A stretch of DNA of 64,000 nt from Mesorhizobium sp. M1B.F.Ca.ET.045.04.1.1 (GTDB lineage: Bacteria; Pseudomonadota; Alphaproteobacteria; Rhizobiales; Rhizobiaceae): assembly GCF_003952465.1 (NCBI RefSeq), contig NZ_CP034448.1, positions 1,302,001-1,366,000 on the forward strand. Reading direction: 5' to 3'. The notes under the pieces were generated by a model, which saw only the letters and a list, made by a program, of their open reading frames with translations, ran no database searches and was not told the DNA's origin. Made by a program: the position numbers and the translations under genes. This document shows, in pieces, positions 47,638-57,891 of this stretch (its first letter is position 1; every line of letters starts with the position of its first letter).

Positions 47638-48942
47638 TCAGCGCCATGCCAATGCCAGGCGGACCGCGTCGCTGACCAACCCCCAGCGCGAGCGCGCGTT
47701 GATGAAGGCGGCCGTGGTGTTCTTTTCCTTCTCGATCTTCGGCGTGCCGTCGACACGCATGAAGTTCTGAGCGGCATGCGACATCAGCCGCGGATAGCTG
47801 TCAAAAAAGTTGCTGGAATTGGTGTGGAGCAAGGCTGGCATGTCCTTGTATTTCTTAAGATCCTTGATCACAAAGGAGTCATCCAGCATCGTCTTGTAGA
47901 GCGCAAGGTTCGCTTTGGTCATAGGACCGTTGCGGCTTTTGACTTTGATGATCGCCTCAGCCGCGACACGACCCGAGGTCATGGCAAGGTTCGAACCCTC
48001 ACGGTGAATGGCATTGTTCAGTTGCGCTGCGTCGCCGACGATGACCCAACCGTCGCCGAAGAGCTGCGGAATGGCCTTGTAACCACCTTCGGGGATAAGA
48101 TGGGCGGCATATTCTTTCACCTCCGAGCCAGCGATCAGCGGCCGGATCGAAGGATGGTTTTTCATCGCATCCAGGAGGGCGGACGGGCTCTCCATCGTCG
48201 CGGCGAAATCCGAGACCAGGCAGCCGATGCCGAGTGATATCGACTCCTTGTTGGTGTAAAGGAAGCCGAGCCCGGCCATGCTGCGAGAGATCGTGCCCAC
48301 GGCCTCGATTACGCAGCCTTCATCGCCCTTGACCCCGAACCGCTGGCCAATGACCTCTTCGGGCAAGAAATGCATTTCCTTGACGGCAAGCGCCACGGTC
48401 TCCGGCTTCGGCATCTCGCGCAGGCCTGCGCGAGTGCCAAGCAATCCCGACACCCCTTCTGCGAGAACGACCACATTCGCGAAGACCACTCCGCCAGCCC
48501 GGTCTGTGCGGACGCCGATCACCTTGCCATTGCCATCACGGACGAGTTCCGTCGCGGTCGTCTCACACAGGACCGTCGCGCCAGCCTCGCGCACCTTGCG
48601 GGAAAACCATTTGTCGAACTGGGCGCGAATGATCGTGTAGCGGTTGGGTTTCGCCTCATTGAAGTCGTCCGACCGGTAATGAATTCCGGTGTGAGACGTG
48701 TCGTCCAACACCCAAAGTCGCTGTTCGACCAGGTGCCGCTCGAGGGGCGCATCATCCCGGAAGTCCGGGATGATCTTCTCCAGCATGTTCGCGTACATTA
48801 TGGCACCCTGGACGTTCTTAGAGCCCGGATATTCCCCGCGCTCCAACTGCAGTACCTTCAGCCCCTGGCTTGCCAAAGTGTAAGCAGCTGCGTTTCCAGA
48901 CATGCCGGCTCCGACCACTATGGCATCGAATTGTTCAATCAT
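47638..48942 (-). CDS. fixC: FixC flavoprotein-ubiquinone oxidoreductase-like
   Basis: FixC is the membrane-associated flavoprotein of the electron-bifurcating FixABCX complex. The 434-residue protein has the FAD fold [20 protein letters not shown], and [20 protein letters not shown] near the end. I chose the ATG at 48942 ([11 protein letters not shown]), with GGGAGAGG before it. It begins ten bases after the fixB stop. Confidence 0.96.
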   Translation of the reverse strand: MIEQFDAIVVGAGMSGNAAAYTLASQGLKVLQLERGEYPGSKNVQGAIMYANMLEKIIPDFRDDAPLERHLVEQRLWVLDDTSHTGIHYRSDDFNEAKPNRYTIIRAQFDKWFSRKVREAGATVLCETTATELVRDGNGKVIGVRTDRAGGVVFANVVVLAEGVSGLLGTRAGLREMPKPETVALAVKEMHFLPEEVIGQRFGVKGDEGCVIEAVGTISRSMAGLGFLYTNKESISLGIGCLVSDFAATMESPSALLDAMKNHPSIRPLIAGSEVKEYAAHLIPEGGYKAIPQLFGDGWVIVGDAAQLNNAIHREGSNLAMTSGRVAAEAIIKVKSRNGPMTKANLALYKTMLDDSFVIKDLKKYKDMPALLHTNSSNFFDSYPRLMSHAAQNFMRVDGTPKIEKEKNTTAAFINARSRWGLVSDAVRLALAWR

Positions 48943-48952
48943 GTCCTCTCCC

Positions 48953-50062
48953 TCAACTCGCAAGCTTGTCTCGACTGTGCGGCGACAGCCGCCGGGTGAA
49001 GGCTTCCGTCAGTGCGGGCAGGAAGCGGATTGCATCCGTGACGATCCCGAGGTGGGCGAACTCGAAAATCGGCGCGTTCGGATCGGTGTTGATCGCGACG
49101 ATGAGATCGGCCCCCTCGACCCCAACTCGGTGCTGGATGGCGCCGGAAATTCCGGCCGCGATGTAAAGCTTCGGTCGAATGGTCTTGCCAGTTTGTCCAA
49201 TCTGTCGATCAGCCGGCATCCAGCCCTTCTGGACCAAGGGGCGCGAACAGCCATGCTCGGCGCCGATCGCTCGGGCAAGATTCTTCACAAGCTGAAGGTT
49301 CTCCGCCGCTCCGAGACCGAGGCCTCCCGCAACCACGACATCCGCATAGGCAAGATTTGCCATTGCCGACTGGTTATCCGGTAGGAAGCCGAGGACTTTG
49401 GTGACGATATCGTCCTCAACGAGCGACAGCTTGTGCCGCATGACACGCCCGACCGGCTTATCCACCCGTTGCGGCATAGGCATGACCCTTGGTCGCACCG
49501 TCGCCATTTGCGGCCGGTAATTTAGTGTATAGATCGTACACAACAATGAGCCACCAAAAGTCGGACGGGTCGCGGCGAGTGAACCGTCGGAATCTACATC
49601 AAGTTCGGTGCAGTCGGCCGTGAGCCCCGTCTGCAGGGTCGTCGCTACCGAGCCTGCAAGATCCCTGCCCAGTGTGGTCGCGCCGAGAAGGAGGATTTCG
49701 GGTTTATGGGTATTGACCAGATCCGTGAGCGCCTTGGCGAACGGCTCGTTCCGGTAGTCGGCGAGCGGCGGCGCATCGACGATGTAGACAAGATCCGCCC
49801 CGTAAGCGAAGGCCTCGGCAACAGCGTCCTCGACCATCTCGCCCGGCGGTCCCAGCACGACGCCCGCGAGCTGGACTTCAAGCTTGTCGGCCAATTTGCG
49901 GCCTTCGCCCAGCAGTTCGAATGATACAGGATGCACATTGCCGCGTTCGAGCTCGAGGAAGACCCACACGTGCCGGTAGTCTTTGAAATGGTCGGGAAGT
50001 TCTTTCTTTACACCGGCACGGCCGGGGGCAATGCGAGGGGTGGTTTGGCTTGCGGTCGACAT
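48953..50062 (-). CDS. fixB: FixB electron-transfer flavoprotein alpha subunit
   Basis: The 369-residue protein pairs with FixA. It has the ETF-alpha FAD-binding end [20 protein letters not shown] and [20 protein letters not shown] chose the ATG at 50062 ([17 protein letters not shown]), with GGAGCAGAAA upstream. It starts 16 bases after the fixA stop. Confidence 0.96.
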   Translation of the reverse strand: MSTASQTTPRIAPGRAGVKKELPDHFKDYRHVWVFLELERGNVHPVSFELLGEGRKLADKLEVQLAGVVLGPPGEMVEDAVAEAFAYGADLVYIVDAPPLADYRNEPFAKALTDLVNTHKPEILLLGATTLGRDLAGSVATTLQTGLTADCTELDVDSDGSLAATRPTFGGSLLCTIYTLNYRPQMATVRPRVMPMPQRVDKPVGRVMRHKLSLVEDDIVTKVLGFLPDNQSAMANLAYADVVVAGGLGLGAAENLQLVKNLARAIGAEHGCSRPLVQKGWMPADRQIGQTGKTIRPKLYIAAGISGAIQHRVGVEGADLIVAINTDPNAPIFEFAHLGIVTDAIRFLPALTEAFTRRLSPHSRDKLAS

Positions 50063-50078
50063 TTTCTGCTCCTGGCCG

Positions 50079-50930
50079 TCACGTGCCGCTGTTGAAGGCC
50101 AGCTCATGTTCCAGCGCCGGCCGGCGGGTTAAGATATCGGCGATGAGTTCATCGGCTATGTCCTGCAAGCCCCTTTCCGCGGTGTCGATCTGCGCCGCCC
50201 TTTCTGCCCGTGCGGTGGGGGCGAAAACACGCTTGACGACTGTAGGCGAGCCACGCAGACCGCACCGGGTGAGATCGTCAATGCCGGCGTCGGCTGCAGT
50301 CCACTTCACGACTTGCCTGCGCGCCGCGCACAGAGCCTGCTGGAGCGAGCCCCGGCGGATTTCGTTGGTGTCTTCCAGCATGGTAATGAGGCAAGGGAGT
50401 CTGCTCTTCAGCAACTGGGTGCCGCCTTCGGCGCGACGCGCGACTTCGATCTCTCGCGTATCGAGATCGATGGAGGCAATCTTCGCGACATAGGTAAGTT
50501 GCGATAAATCTAGGCGCTTGGCTATGCCCGGTCCGACCTGGGCGGTATCGCCGTCAATCGTCTGCTTGCCGGTGAAGACGATGTCCGGCCTGCCGAAAGT
50601 CTCCCCAATTTTTGCGATTGCTTGCGAAAGAGCAAAGGAAGTCGCCAGCGTATCGGATCCGGCAAAATAGCGGTCCGTCAAGAGAACTGCTCGGTCAGCA
50701 CCGTAACCGAGCGCCTTTCGCAGCGAGTCCTCCGCCATGGGCGGACCCATTGTGAGCACAGTAACCTCGCCACCATGAACGTCGCGCAGTTTGAGCGCTT
50801 CTTCGAGGGCGAACAGGTCGTAAGGATTGATGATGGTCGGAACACCCTGACGCATGATCGTGTTCGTCACCGGGTGCACGCGGATCTGTGCCGAATCCGG
50901 CACCTGCTTGATGCAGATTACGATATGCAT
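50079..50930 (-). CDS. fixA: FixA electron-transfer flavoprotein beta subunit
   Basis: The 283-residue protein starts [20 protein letters not shown], and has the ETF-beta AMP/FAD site ([17 protein letters not shown]). The longer frame upstream runs through the promoter region and is not coding. It heads fixABCX and is preceded by a sigma-54 promoter and a NifA site. Confidence 0.96.
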   Translation of the reverse strand: MHIVICIKQVPDSAQIRVHPVTNTIMRQGVPTIINPYDLFALEEALKLRDVHGGEVTVLTMGPPMAEDSLRKALGYGADRAVLLTDRYFAGSDTLATSFALSQAIAKIGETFGRPDIVFTGKQTIDGDTAQVGPGIAKRLDLSQLTYVAKIASIDLDTREIEVARRAEGGTQLLKSRLPCLITMLEDTNEIRRGSLQQALCAARRQVVKWTAADAGIDDLTRCGLRGSPTVVKRVFAPTARAERAAQIDTAERGLQDIADELIADILTRRPALEHELAFNSGT

Positions 50931-50988
50931 TGGCGGTTTCTCTAAGCTCCCAGTCCGGATTCGTGCTTGGCGGTTCGCCTCATTGCCT

Positions 50989-51003
50989 GCATCGTTCATG
51001 CCA
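50989..51003 (-). promoter_or_regulatory. Sigma-54 promoter of fixABCX
   Basis: On the minus strand TGGCATGAACGATGC has GG and GC ten bases apart. It lies about 60 bases before fixA. Confidence 0.75.
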
Positions 51004-51074
51004 AGTCGTCTTCCTGCCTCTATTCCAGAAGGTGGCTTCGTTTGCTTCCGAGGAGGCGTCATGAGGACTGGATT

Positions 51075-51090
51075 TGTCGACTTCTCGACA
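51075..51090 (-). promoter_or_regulatory. NifA upstream activator site of fixABCX
   Basis: TGTCGACTTCTCGACA matches TGT-N10-ACA exactly, about 75 bases upstream of the sigma-54 promoter. Confidence 0.75.
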
Positions 51091-51118
51091 TTGTCGCGTC
51101 GCAGCCGTGTCGGGCTCA

Positions 51119-51496
51119 TTACTTTCCGAACCGCTTCAGTGCAGAGTCGAGCGGGACGAAGGCGCGGCCAGGTGCGGGACATATGTTTGGATCGTGGTCC
51201 CTTAGCACCTTGAACACACGTTGCGTGAGCGGCGAGGAAGTCGCGAAATCTTCGTAGGCGCGTTCCAGCTTGGCGCGCACCCGCGCGGCGATTACCTGGT
51301 TAGGCAGACCGGAGAAATCTTCTTCGGCAAGGTATTGGCCCACGCGCTTCATGATATGGAGCCGCGAGACATTCATCACTTTCGGGTCGTAGGAGACGCC
51401 AAGGCAGGCGAAGAAGTCCTCCGCGGCCGACAGGCCCTTCAGTCGCGCTAGGATATCGGTGCGATCGATCGGGCGGCTATCAGCGGAGCAGTTCAT
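51119..51496 (-). CDS. nifW: NifW nitrogenase-stabilising protein
   Basis: NifW protects the MoFe protein from oxygen. The 125-residue product has the family core AAEDFFACLGVSYDPKVMNV and SRLHIMKRVGQYL. It is separated from fixA by about 190 bases that hold the fixA promoter, and from nifS by 180 bases. Confidence 0.93.
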   Translation of the reverse strand: MNCSADSRPIDRTDILARLKGLSAAEDFFACLGVSYDPKVMNVSRLHIMKRVGQYLAEEDFSGLPNQVIAARVRAKLERAYEDFATSSPLTQRVFKVLRDHDPNICPAPGRAFVPLDSALKRFGK

Positions 51497-51676
51497 TGTA
51501 TTCTCCCGGCGCGTAATTGTGGTGTCGATGCATTGGTGACATTGCTGACGGCGTGCCGACCTCTGGCACGGCGGCTGGGCAAGAGACTTGGCGATCTCAA
51601 GCTTTTCTGAAGTGGTGAAGGCGACCCCGAGTTTGACTGCTCTCCATTGCGCAGGGTCGTCACGTTGAGGAAGACC

Positions 51677-52888
51677 TCACGGCTCGTCGGCTATTGTGCC
51701 GCTCGGACCCGGGCCGGAATGAAGCTGTTCTGCACCTCGCCCGCACAGTCCAGCACTGGGAACGGCCCGTAGCTTCTCGGTGATCGCAGGCAGGACCTCA
51801 AGCACGCGGTCTACGTCATCTTCGCCGTTGTCACGCGACAAGGAGAAGCGGACTGCCCCACATGCCGCGTTCATAGCGATCAGAACATGGCTCGGTTCCA
51901 GTGAGCCAGAGGCACAGGCGGACCCGGCGGAACAGGCGATTCCCAGCCGGCTCAGGACAATTGGAATTGCATCGCCTTCGATACCTTCGAATCCAATGTT
52001 TGCAGTGTTTGGCAATCGCTCTTGCGGATCGCCGTTGATGGATGTGTTTGGGATGCGCTGGATGATCCCGTTCTCAAGGCGGTCGCGCAACCATTTTATT
52101 CGTTTTGTCTCGTCCATGAATTTCAAGGCGAGTTCGGCCGCCATGCCCAGTCCGACTATGCCGGGTGTGTTTTCAGTGCCTGCACGCCGGTCGCGCTCTT
52201 GGTGCCCACCCTTGATCATGGAGGAGAAGCGCACGCCACGTCTTACATAAAGCGCGCCTATCCCCTTTGGACCATGCAGCTTGTGGGCGGAGAGCGACAG
52301 CATGTCGATCGCGGTCGATTTCAGCTCAATCGGAAGCCTTCCGACCGCCTGCACTGCATCAGTGTGGAAAAGCGCGCCGACTTCCCTGGCTAGATCGGCA
52401 AGCTTAACCACGGGAAAGATCGTACCGGTCTCATTGTTCGCCCACATTATCGAGACGATTGCCACTTGTGGAGTGAGAGCGGTTCTGTAGGCGTCCAGGT
52501 CGAGCCGGCCGTGGTGATCGACTGGGATAATGTGCACCTTGACGCCGCGCGTCTTTTCAAGGTGCGCGCACAACTTCAGAACGGCCGGATGTTCAACCGC
52601 GGAAGTCACTATTTCCGTTCGGTCGGGCATCACCTCCAGCGCCGAAAGGATGGCTGTACTGTCGCTTTCAGTCCCGCCCGAGGTGAAGATGATCTCGTCC
52701 TCGAATCCCGCGCCGATGAGGGCTTGCAACTGTTGCCTCGCCTTTCTCACGGCTTCAGCAACCGATGCGCCATAGGCGTGCATGGACGAATGATTGCCAA
52801 ATTGCTCCGTAAAGAAAGGCAACATCGCTCCAACGACTGCAGGATCAACCCGCGTCGTTGCGTTGTTGTCGAGATAGACAGGGTTCAT
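51677..52888 (-). CDS. nifS: NifS cysteine desulfurase
   Basis: NifS is the PLP enzyme that provides sulfur for nitrogenase Fe-S clusters. The 403-residue protein starts MNPVYLDNNATTRVDPAVVG, has the PLP lysine in SAHKLHGPKG and the catalytic Cys in CSAGSACASGSLEPSHVL. It lies downstream of hesB and of a small frame on the same strand, and probably shares their sigma-54 promoter. Confidence 0.95.
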   Translation of the reverse strand: MNPVYLDNNATTRVDPAVVGAMLPFFTEQFGNHSSMHAYGASVAEAVRKARQQLQALIGAGFEDEIIFTSGGTESDSTAILSALEVMPDRTEIVTSAVEHPAVLKLCAHLEKTRGVKVHIIPVDHHGRLDLDAYRTALTPQVAIVSIMWANNETGTIFPVVKLADLAREVGALFHTDAVQAVGRLPIELKSTAIDMLSLSAHKLHGPKGIGALYVRRGVRFSSMIKGGHQERDRRAGTENTPGIVGLGMAAELALKFMDETKRIKWLRDRLENGIIQRIPNTSINGDPQERLPNTANIGFEGIEGDAIPIVLSRLGIACSAGSACASGSLEPSHVLIAMNAACGAVRFSLSRDNGEDDVDRVLEVLPAITEKLRAVPSAGLCGRGAEQLHSGPGPSGTIADEP

Positions 52889-53046
52889 GGGAGTGATCCT
52901 TCAACTGCTGAAATGATTCAAGGGTAGGCGGGCCATTGAACCTCTGGCGCATATCGTATCTGGTAAGGTGGGCGGCCGGGCGAGCGATGGCTTGGCTGAC
53001 CGGTCGCTGTCGACATTGCCCTTTGGTGGCGGCATCTGCCGGGAAT

Positions 53047-53217
53047 TCAGCTGTTTCGGGCAATTTTGTTTGCTTGCCCACGGCAACGATCGATGATCGC
53101 GATTTGGCGCATCACCGAACGCAATTGTTCCGGGCCGACAGTGCGTGTCGGCCGGTTCCAGAGCGCCGGCGGTGCCGGTTCGACGCAGTATTCCTTGGCG
53201 TCGCTATAGTCGAACAT
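53047..53217 (-). CDS. Small 56-residue protein between hesB and nifS, possibly a shrunken NifU
   Basis: The start MFDYSDAKEYCVEP recalls the opening of NifU (MWDYSEKVKEHF-NP). It is followed by GPEQLRSVMRQIAIIDRCRG, with no scaffold cysteines of NifU besides two isolated ones. It lies 17 bases after hesB and 158 before nifS. The position is where nifU stands in other diazotrophs. A functional NifU cannot be this short, so it is either a relic or a distinct small protein. Confidence 0.5.
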   Translation of the reverse strand: MFDYSDAKEYCVEPAPPALWNRPTRTVGPEQLRSVMRQIAIIDRCRGQANKIARNS

Positions 53218-53234
53218 AGCCTGTTCCCTCGCAA

Positions 53235-53555
53235 TCATTTGCAGGACTTGCCGCAGCCGCACGTCTCACGCGCATTGGGGTTATCGAAAACAAAGCCGGA
53301 TGTTTCGAGCCCAGTGACGAAGTCCACGGTCATGCCGGCTGCATGGGGTTGGGAGCCTCTATCCATGAACACCTTGAGCCCATCTCGCTCGATGATCGCA
53401 TCGCCCTCACGTGAGACGCTCTCCAGGCCCATTGAGTATTGGAAGCCGGCGCAGCCGCCGGCATGGACCATGATGCGAAATCCTTCCGCCGGCTCGCTGG
53501 CGCGGTAAAGAGCGGCCTTGATGGCGGCAACAGCGTTGTCGGTGAGCGTAATCAT
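53235..53555 (-). CDS. hesB: HesB/IscA-type Fe-S carrier
   Basis: The 106-residue protein has the three conserved cysteines of A-type carriers, one in HAGGCAGFQYSMG and two in ETCGCGKSC. It probably delivers Fe-S clusters for nitrogenase. I chose the ATG at 53555 (MITLTDNAVAAIKA); the longer frame starts in the promoter region. It is first in hesB-small ORF-nifS and follows a sigma-54 promoter. Confidence 0.9.
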   Translation of the reverse strand: MITLTDNAVAAIKAALYRASEPAEGFRIMVHAGGCAGFQYSMGLESVSREGDAIIERDGLKVFMDRGSQPHAAGMTVDFVTGLETSGFVFDNPNARETCGCGKSCK

Positions 53556-53597
53556 GGCTCGATTTCTCCTCGGTCCGACGTTTTCGCGGATCATCTC

Positions 53598-53612
53598 GCA
53601 TGGACCGTGCCA
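53598..53612 (-). promoter_or_regulatory. Sigma-54 promoter of hesB-nifS
   Basis: On the minus strand TGGCACGGTCCATGC matches TGGCACG-N4-[T]TGC with GG and GC ten bases apart, about 45 bases before hesB. Confidence 0.75.
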
Positions 53613-53807
53613 AAGGGAAGACGTGTCAAAAACCGTAGGACATCCCGACGTCTCTTATGCTCGATTGCTGGGGAGACGTCCGACAACCGACACTTACTGT
53701 CGGATTTGTCGCGTCCGCGTCACAGGAAGGGCGCCTGAGTTCGCGATGCACTCACGCGTAAAGCAATGAACAGAGCCAAAGATGTTCAGAGCTTGCCGCG
53801 GAGCAAC

Positions 53808-53822
53808 TGGCACGATTTTTGT
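53808..53822 (+). promoter_or_regulatory. Sigma-54-like element upstream of the haem-utilisation genes
   Basis: TGGCACGATTTTTGT matches the nifH-type -24/-12 sequence except that the -12 GC is GT. An imperfect NifA-like site (TGT-N12-ACA) lies at 53707-53724. The mismatch would weaken the promoter, so this is tentative. Confidence 0.4.
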
Positions 53823-53903
53823 GAAGCCTTCGTTGCGGCGGCAAAATTGCCGGCCGATTCACCTTTGGGTTGCCCTCGCAATCGAAGAACGAAGGAGAGC
53901 AAT

Positions 53904-54137
53904 ATGATCCATCAGACCCGCCTTGAGTGGGAAAGCAGCACCGCCGGTGGTACCCGAATGCTCGATCGGCCGATTGGCGCCGACCACCCAACAATCGCTC
54001 TCTACCGGCGATTGGCCGCTGACCGCCCGGAGACAGGATTCGACTGGCATGTGCCTGACGATCGATCGCGTCCGCCGTGCACACCCCTGAGGCCCGTTTT
54101 TCGATCGATCGTCAAAAGAAGAACGGGGCAGGGGTAA
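53904..54137 (+). CDS. Small protein upstream of hemS, unknown
   Basis: GAAGGAGAGCAAT precedes the ATG at 53904. The 77-residue product starts MIHQTRLEWESSTAGGTRML and ends in a basic tail. It stops five bases before the hemS start, so it is part of the same operon. I do not recognise it; it does not look like HemP/HmuP. Confidence 0.45.
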   Translation: MIHQTRLEWESSTAGGTRMLDRPIGADHPTIALYRRLAADRPETGFDWHVPDDRSRPPCTPLRPVFRSIVKRRTGQG

Positions 54138-54141
54138 AAAC

Positions 54142-55278
54142 ATGGATCAGCGCAAGAAGCGGTCGCCCAACGAAATCCGGCGTGCGTGGGAAGTCTGTCC
54201 GAACATTCCCGCGCGTGATTTCGCAGCCCAATTGGCCATTTCGGAAGCGGAACTGGTCGCGGCCCATTGCGGTTTCGGCGCGGCACGCATCGACCCGCGC
54301 GTCAATCACGTTCTGACGGGCCTCGAATTCGTGGGCGAAGTGACGGCGCTGACCCGCAATCAAGGTGCCGTGCACGAAAAGATTGGCGTCTTCAACAGAG
54401 TGATAACCGGCAACAATCACGCCATGGTCCTTGGTGACGAATTCGACCTTCGCGTCTTCCCGCAAGCTTGGAGGTATGGTTTCGCTGTTGAAAGGCGCCA
54501 TCGCGGCGGAATCCAGCGCAGTTTGCAATTCTTCGACGCCACCGGCGCAGCAGTGCATAAGGTGCATCTCAGGCCGGTCTCCAACCTTCATGCCTATCGA
54601 AAGCTGGTGGCCGAGCTCGTATCCGCCAACCAGGAGCCGACCATGTCGCTTAAGGCGAGAGTAGCCGACCTGGGCGCGAGGACTGCGGACTGGGCCGGCA
54701 CGGTGGACGACCTACGCGAGCACTGGAGCCGGCTGACTGACGTCAACCTTCTAAAGACGCTCAAGCTCAGCCGCTGCCAGGCTTTGCGCATGGTCGGCCA
54801 GGATTACGCTTGGCTGCTCGACAATGCCGCAGTTGGCGCCGTGCTCCAGCGTGCGGCCGAAGACGAATTGCCGATCATGTGCTTCGTCGGCAACCGAGGT
54901 TCTATCCAGACCCATTCCGGCTTAATCAAGTCGGTCAAGCAGATCGGGCCGTGCATCCATGTGCTGGACGAAACGTTCCGGCTGCATCTCAGGACCCACC
55001 AAATCCGTGAGGTTTGGGCCGTGCGCAAGCCGACCAATGACAGTCACGTCACCTCGCTCGAAGCATATGGGTCCGACGGCAAGATCATCATCCAGTTGTT
55101 CGGTGCGCGCAAGGAAGGCGAACGCGAGCGCGACGACTGGCGGGTTCTGGCGGAAAACCTGCCTCGTTTCCCCGACAGCTACATGAGAAAAGACCGATCG
55201 TCGTCGGTGGGACGCCGGCGCCCATCTGCCTCCGCAGCCAGTAGCCGGGCATTGAAGCCGAGACCGGGGACACGATGA
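54142..55278 (+). CDS. hmuS: Haem-degrading/haem-carrier factor HemS/HmuS
   Basis: HemS-type proteins bind imported haem and pass it on or degrade it for iron. The 378-residue protein has the duplicated fold: NHAMVLGDEFDLRVFPQAWR and FFDATGAAVHKVHLRP in the first half, and MCFVGNRGSIQTHSGLIKSV followed by DETFRLHLRTHQIREVWAVRKP in the second. It begins just after the 77-residue frame. No haem receptor or transporter genes follow, so it is an isolated copy. The position, next to nif genes and behind a sigma-54-like element, hints at use in bacteroids. Confidence 0.88.
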   Translation: MDQRKKRSPNEIRRAWEVCPNIPARDFAAQLAISEAELVAAHCGFGAARIDPRVNHVLTGLEFVGEVTALTRNQGAVHEKIGVFNRVITGNNHAMVLGDEFDLRVFPQAWRYGFAVERRHRGGIQRSLQFFDATGAAVHKVHLRPVSNLHAYRKLVAELVSANQEPTMSLKARVADLGARTADWAGTVDDLREHWSRLTDVNLLKTLKLSRCQALRMVGQDYAWLLDNAAVGAVLQRAAEDELPIMCFVGNRGSIQTHSGLIKSVKQIGPCIHVLDETFRLHLRTHQIREVWAVRKPTNDSHVTSLEAYGSDGKIIIQLFGARKEGERERDDWRVLAENLPRFPDSYMRKDRSSSVGRRRPSASAASSRALKPRPGTR

Positions 55279-55434
55279 CGCAATAAGCGCGCTGTATTAT
55301 CGCAACGCGATGAGCAGGAAGCAATTTGGCGCTGCCCCATCGACCGCATGGTTACGACGAAGCCGCGGCCTTTGGGCCGAGCTCAGAGGTGGCAATAGCG
55401 TGAACGCCGCCGACCGTCACTCCCCACCAGGCGG

Positions 55435-56667
55435 TCAGGTTTTGCGGTTCGGGCCGAGCAAAAATACTGTCAAGACAGCGAGGAACGTGGCAACCGCGCT
55501 GTAGACAAAGACACTGGCAATACCCGTGTGATCCACCAATAGGCCACCGAAAGTTGTGCCGGCTGCGATGGCCACTTGGAAGGTTATGACCATCAGTACA
55601 CCAGCGCTCTCGGCCTGTTTCGGAGCGGCGCGTAGCACCATCCATGTCTGCAATCCGACCGGGACCGCGCCAAAAGCAAAGCCCCATACGGCAACTGCAA
55701 TTGCCGAGGTCAAGGCCGATGCTCCCATAGTCAGGAGCGAGACAGCGGCTACGGCAATGAGCAGGGGCGGCAGGGCCGCGACCGCCTTGAGACTGTGTTT
55801 GGTGAGGAATGCGCCGGCTAAATTGCCGAAGACGCCGGCCGTGCCAAAAGCAAGGAACACGAGCGGGATTGACTTCTTTTCGAGCGCAGGAACGCTCTCG
55901 AGAAAGGCGCGGATGTAGGCGAAGCTGGCAAAATGGCCGGAAGCGACCAATAGCACGACTAGCACCGCAACCTTCATCGCCGGATTCTTCGCGACATCCA
56001 GCGGACTGCGGAATCTGCGCACTTCGATCGGAGGCAGTGGCGGAATGGTTACGAGTTGCACGAGCAGCGCAACGGCACTCACGATTGCGGCGACCTTGAA
56101 CGAGGCTCGCCATCCCCAAATGTCACCGACATAAGCGCCGATTGGAGCCGCGCAGACGGAGGCGACAGAAACGCCGGTGAGGATGATCGACATGGCGCGC
56201 GGCATGAGGTGACTTGGAACCAGCCGCATCGCCAACGCTGCCGAAATAGACCAAAAACCACCAAGCGATATGCCAAGGACGACGCGTGCCGCCAGCAAAA
56301 CCGGCAGCGACCCCGCAACCTCTGCCAGAACGTTCGACAGGATCAGCAGGAGCGTCATCGCCCAGATGACGACCCTGCGGTCCAGACGCTTTGTCACGAT
56401 GGCGATTATCGGTGCCGAGATCGCCGCGACGATTGCGGTCGCTGTTAGCGCCTGTCCAGCCGTGCCCGTGGTGATACGGAGATCATGCGCGAGCGGTGTC
56501 AGAACGCTGGCGGGCAGAAACTCTGCCGTCACAAGCCCGAAGGTGCCGAAGGAAAGCGAAATGATGGCACCCCATGCAGGGCCAGAACGTTGATAGGGAC
56601 TTTCTGGGTCAAGCCGATCTCGGTCGAACAAAGCCGCGTCCACTAAATCTGTCGCCGATTCGGTCAT
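55435..56667 (-). CDS. Major facilitator superfamily transporter (drug/sugar efflux type)
   Basis: The 410-residue protein has about twelve hydrophobic segments and the MFS sequences FGLVTAEFLPASVLTPLAHDL, KRLDRRVVIWAMTLLL and GISLGGFWSISAALAMRLVP. These fit the AraJ/YdhP/PurR-efflux subgroup (DHA1). It stands alone, convergent with hmuS. The substrate cannot be told from sequence. Confidence 0.85.
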   Translation of the reverse strand: MTESATDLVDAALFDRDRLDPESPYQRSGPAWGAIISLSFGTFGLVTAEFLPASVLTPLAHDLRITTGTAGQALTATAIVAAISAPIIAIVTKRLDRRVVIWAMTLLLILSNVLAEVAGSLPVLLAARVVLGISLGGFWSISAALAMRLVPSHLMPRAMSIILTGVSVASVCAAPIGAYVGDIWGWRASFKVAAIVSAVALLVQLVTIPPLPPIEVRRFRSPLDVAKNPAMKVAVLVVLLVASGHFASFAYIRAFLESVPALEKKSIPLVFLAFGTAGVFGNLAGAFLTKHSLKAVAALPPLLIAVAAVSLLTMGASALTSAIAVAVWGFAFGAVPVGLQTWMVLRAAPKQAESAGVLMVITFQVAIAAGTTFGGLLVDHTGIASVFVYSAVATFLAVLTVFLLGPNRKT

Positions 56668-57885
56668 GAATGAGTTCTCCGGCTAGGAGCTGTTGCAGCA
56701 GGGGTGGCTACATCGCCGGGGATCAAAGCCGCGAGACCTTCCGGCGGCGGCCAGTCGGCATCAGTCGAGGCCTCGGCGCCCGACGCATCCGAGGCCTCAT
56801 CGGAGGGCCGACGGACCCAACCGTCGACAATGCGGGAGAGTTCTCGGCGCGGTCGCATCGATCGCATTCGTCGAAGTGCGGTCTGTTCACTGCGAACCAA
56901 GCAAGCCGAACGCGGTGTCCTCGATCGAGGCCTTGATGGGGGGATGATCGACGATCTCTATATTGCTTTGAAGCAGGAAGTTCCGTCGCCATATGTGGTT
57001 ATCCTGGCAGCCAGAATTGAGCGGTTGTCGCAAGCACCAAGGCGGTCGCAATGAGTGCAACGAGGCGGAAGTCTGATCGATGGCTGCGGTTCGATGGCCG
57101 CGCGATCGACAAAATTGAGGTGATGAGTTATCCCTTTTGAAGCCGTTGCTCCCAATTCTGGGATAAGGTAATTGCAGGCGGTCCCAGCAACGTCGGGCGG
57201 CCTTTTTGGTGATCGAATTCATGGGACGACACTCTCGGTCCGTGACGCATCTGCGAATGACTCCGCAAGTTCCGTGCCATCAACGACAAATCTGGCTCTG
57301 CTGAGCGGGTGGTGGAGGCACGAGCGTGGGCTATCCCAAGAGCTTGCCGCAAGGTTGTTCGAAGTTGAGGTGCCGGATAGACCGCAAATATGTCGGGCGG
57401 CCTGGGGTTGGCCAACACGAAGATGCGCAAGTTCAAAAGGACGAGCTGAACCCTTGCCGATATCCATCCGAGGCTGATCTGGAGAAGGTCAAGAACTGCG
57501 TCTTGAAGGCTTCCGCCGCACCGGCAAATGCTAAGCCAAGGTGCTGGGCAAGATGGACAGGGCCATCCAACCCGTCGACTGGACGCTCATTAATGGCGTC
57601 GGTGTGGCTCTGTAGCTGGCGAGAAAAACGCCCTGCTGAAAGACAAAAGCTCGTGTGGCCGGCTCTGAAGGACGGCCAGTGAGGCAGGCGAGGAGAGGCT
57701 ATAGCCCATTCGTGTAGACTGATCTTGTCCCACGGAGGCGGCTAACCACCCCGCCAGACATCATCGAGGGGAGCGCCACTAGGCTTACCCCAAGTGTTGG
57801 TCATTTCCACCTGGGTGACCTCGGCCAAGTCACCAAGCCGCTTAGAGCAAGCTTTCGAACTGGATGCTCCCCGGGCACATGATCG
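56668..57885. other. Accessory stretch without recognisable gene
   Basis: About 1.2 kb between the MFS gene and the IS481-type element. Several short open frames exist on both strands, but none carries a motif I can support. The stretch probably holds decayed genes. Confidence 0.35.
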
Positions 57886-57891
57886 GCTAGC

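Noticed and set aside
51544..51558. Possible sigma-54 promoter upstream of nifW on the minus strand
   Set aside because: GG and GC are ten bases apart, but the -12 block reads CAGC instead of TTGC and no NifA site is near. I do not consider it supported.
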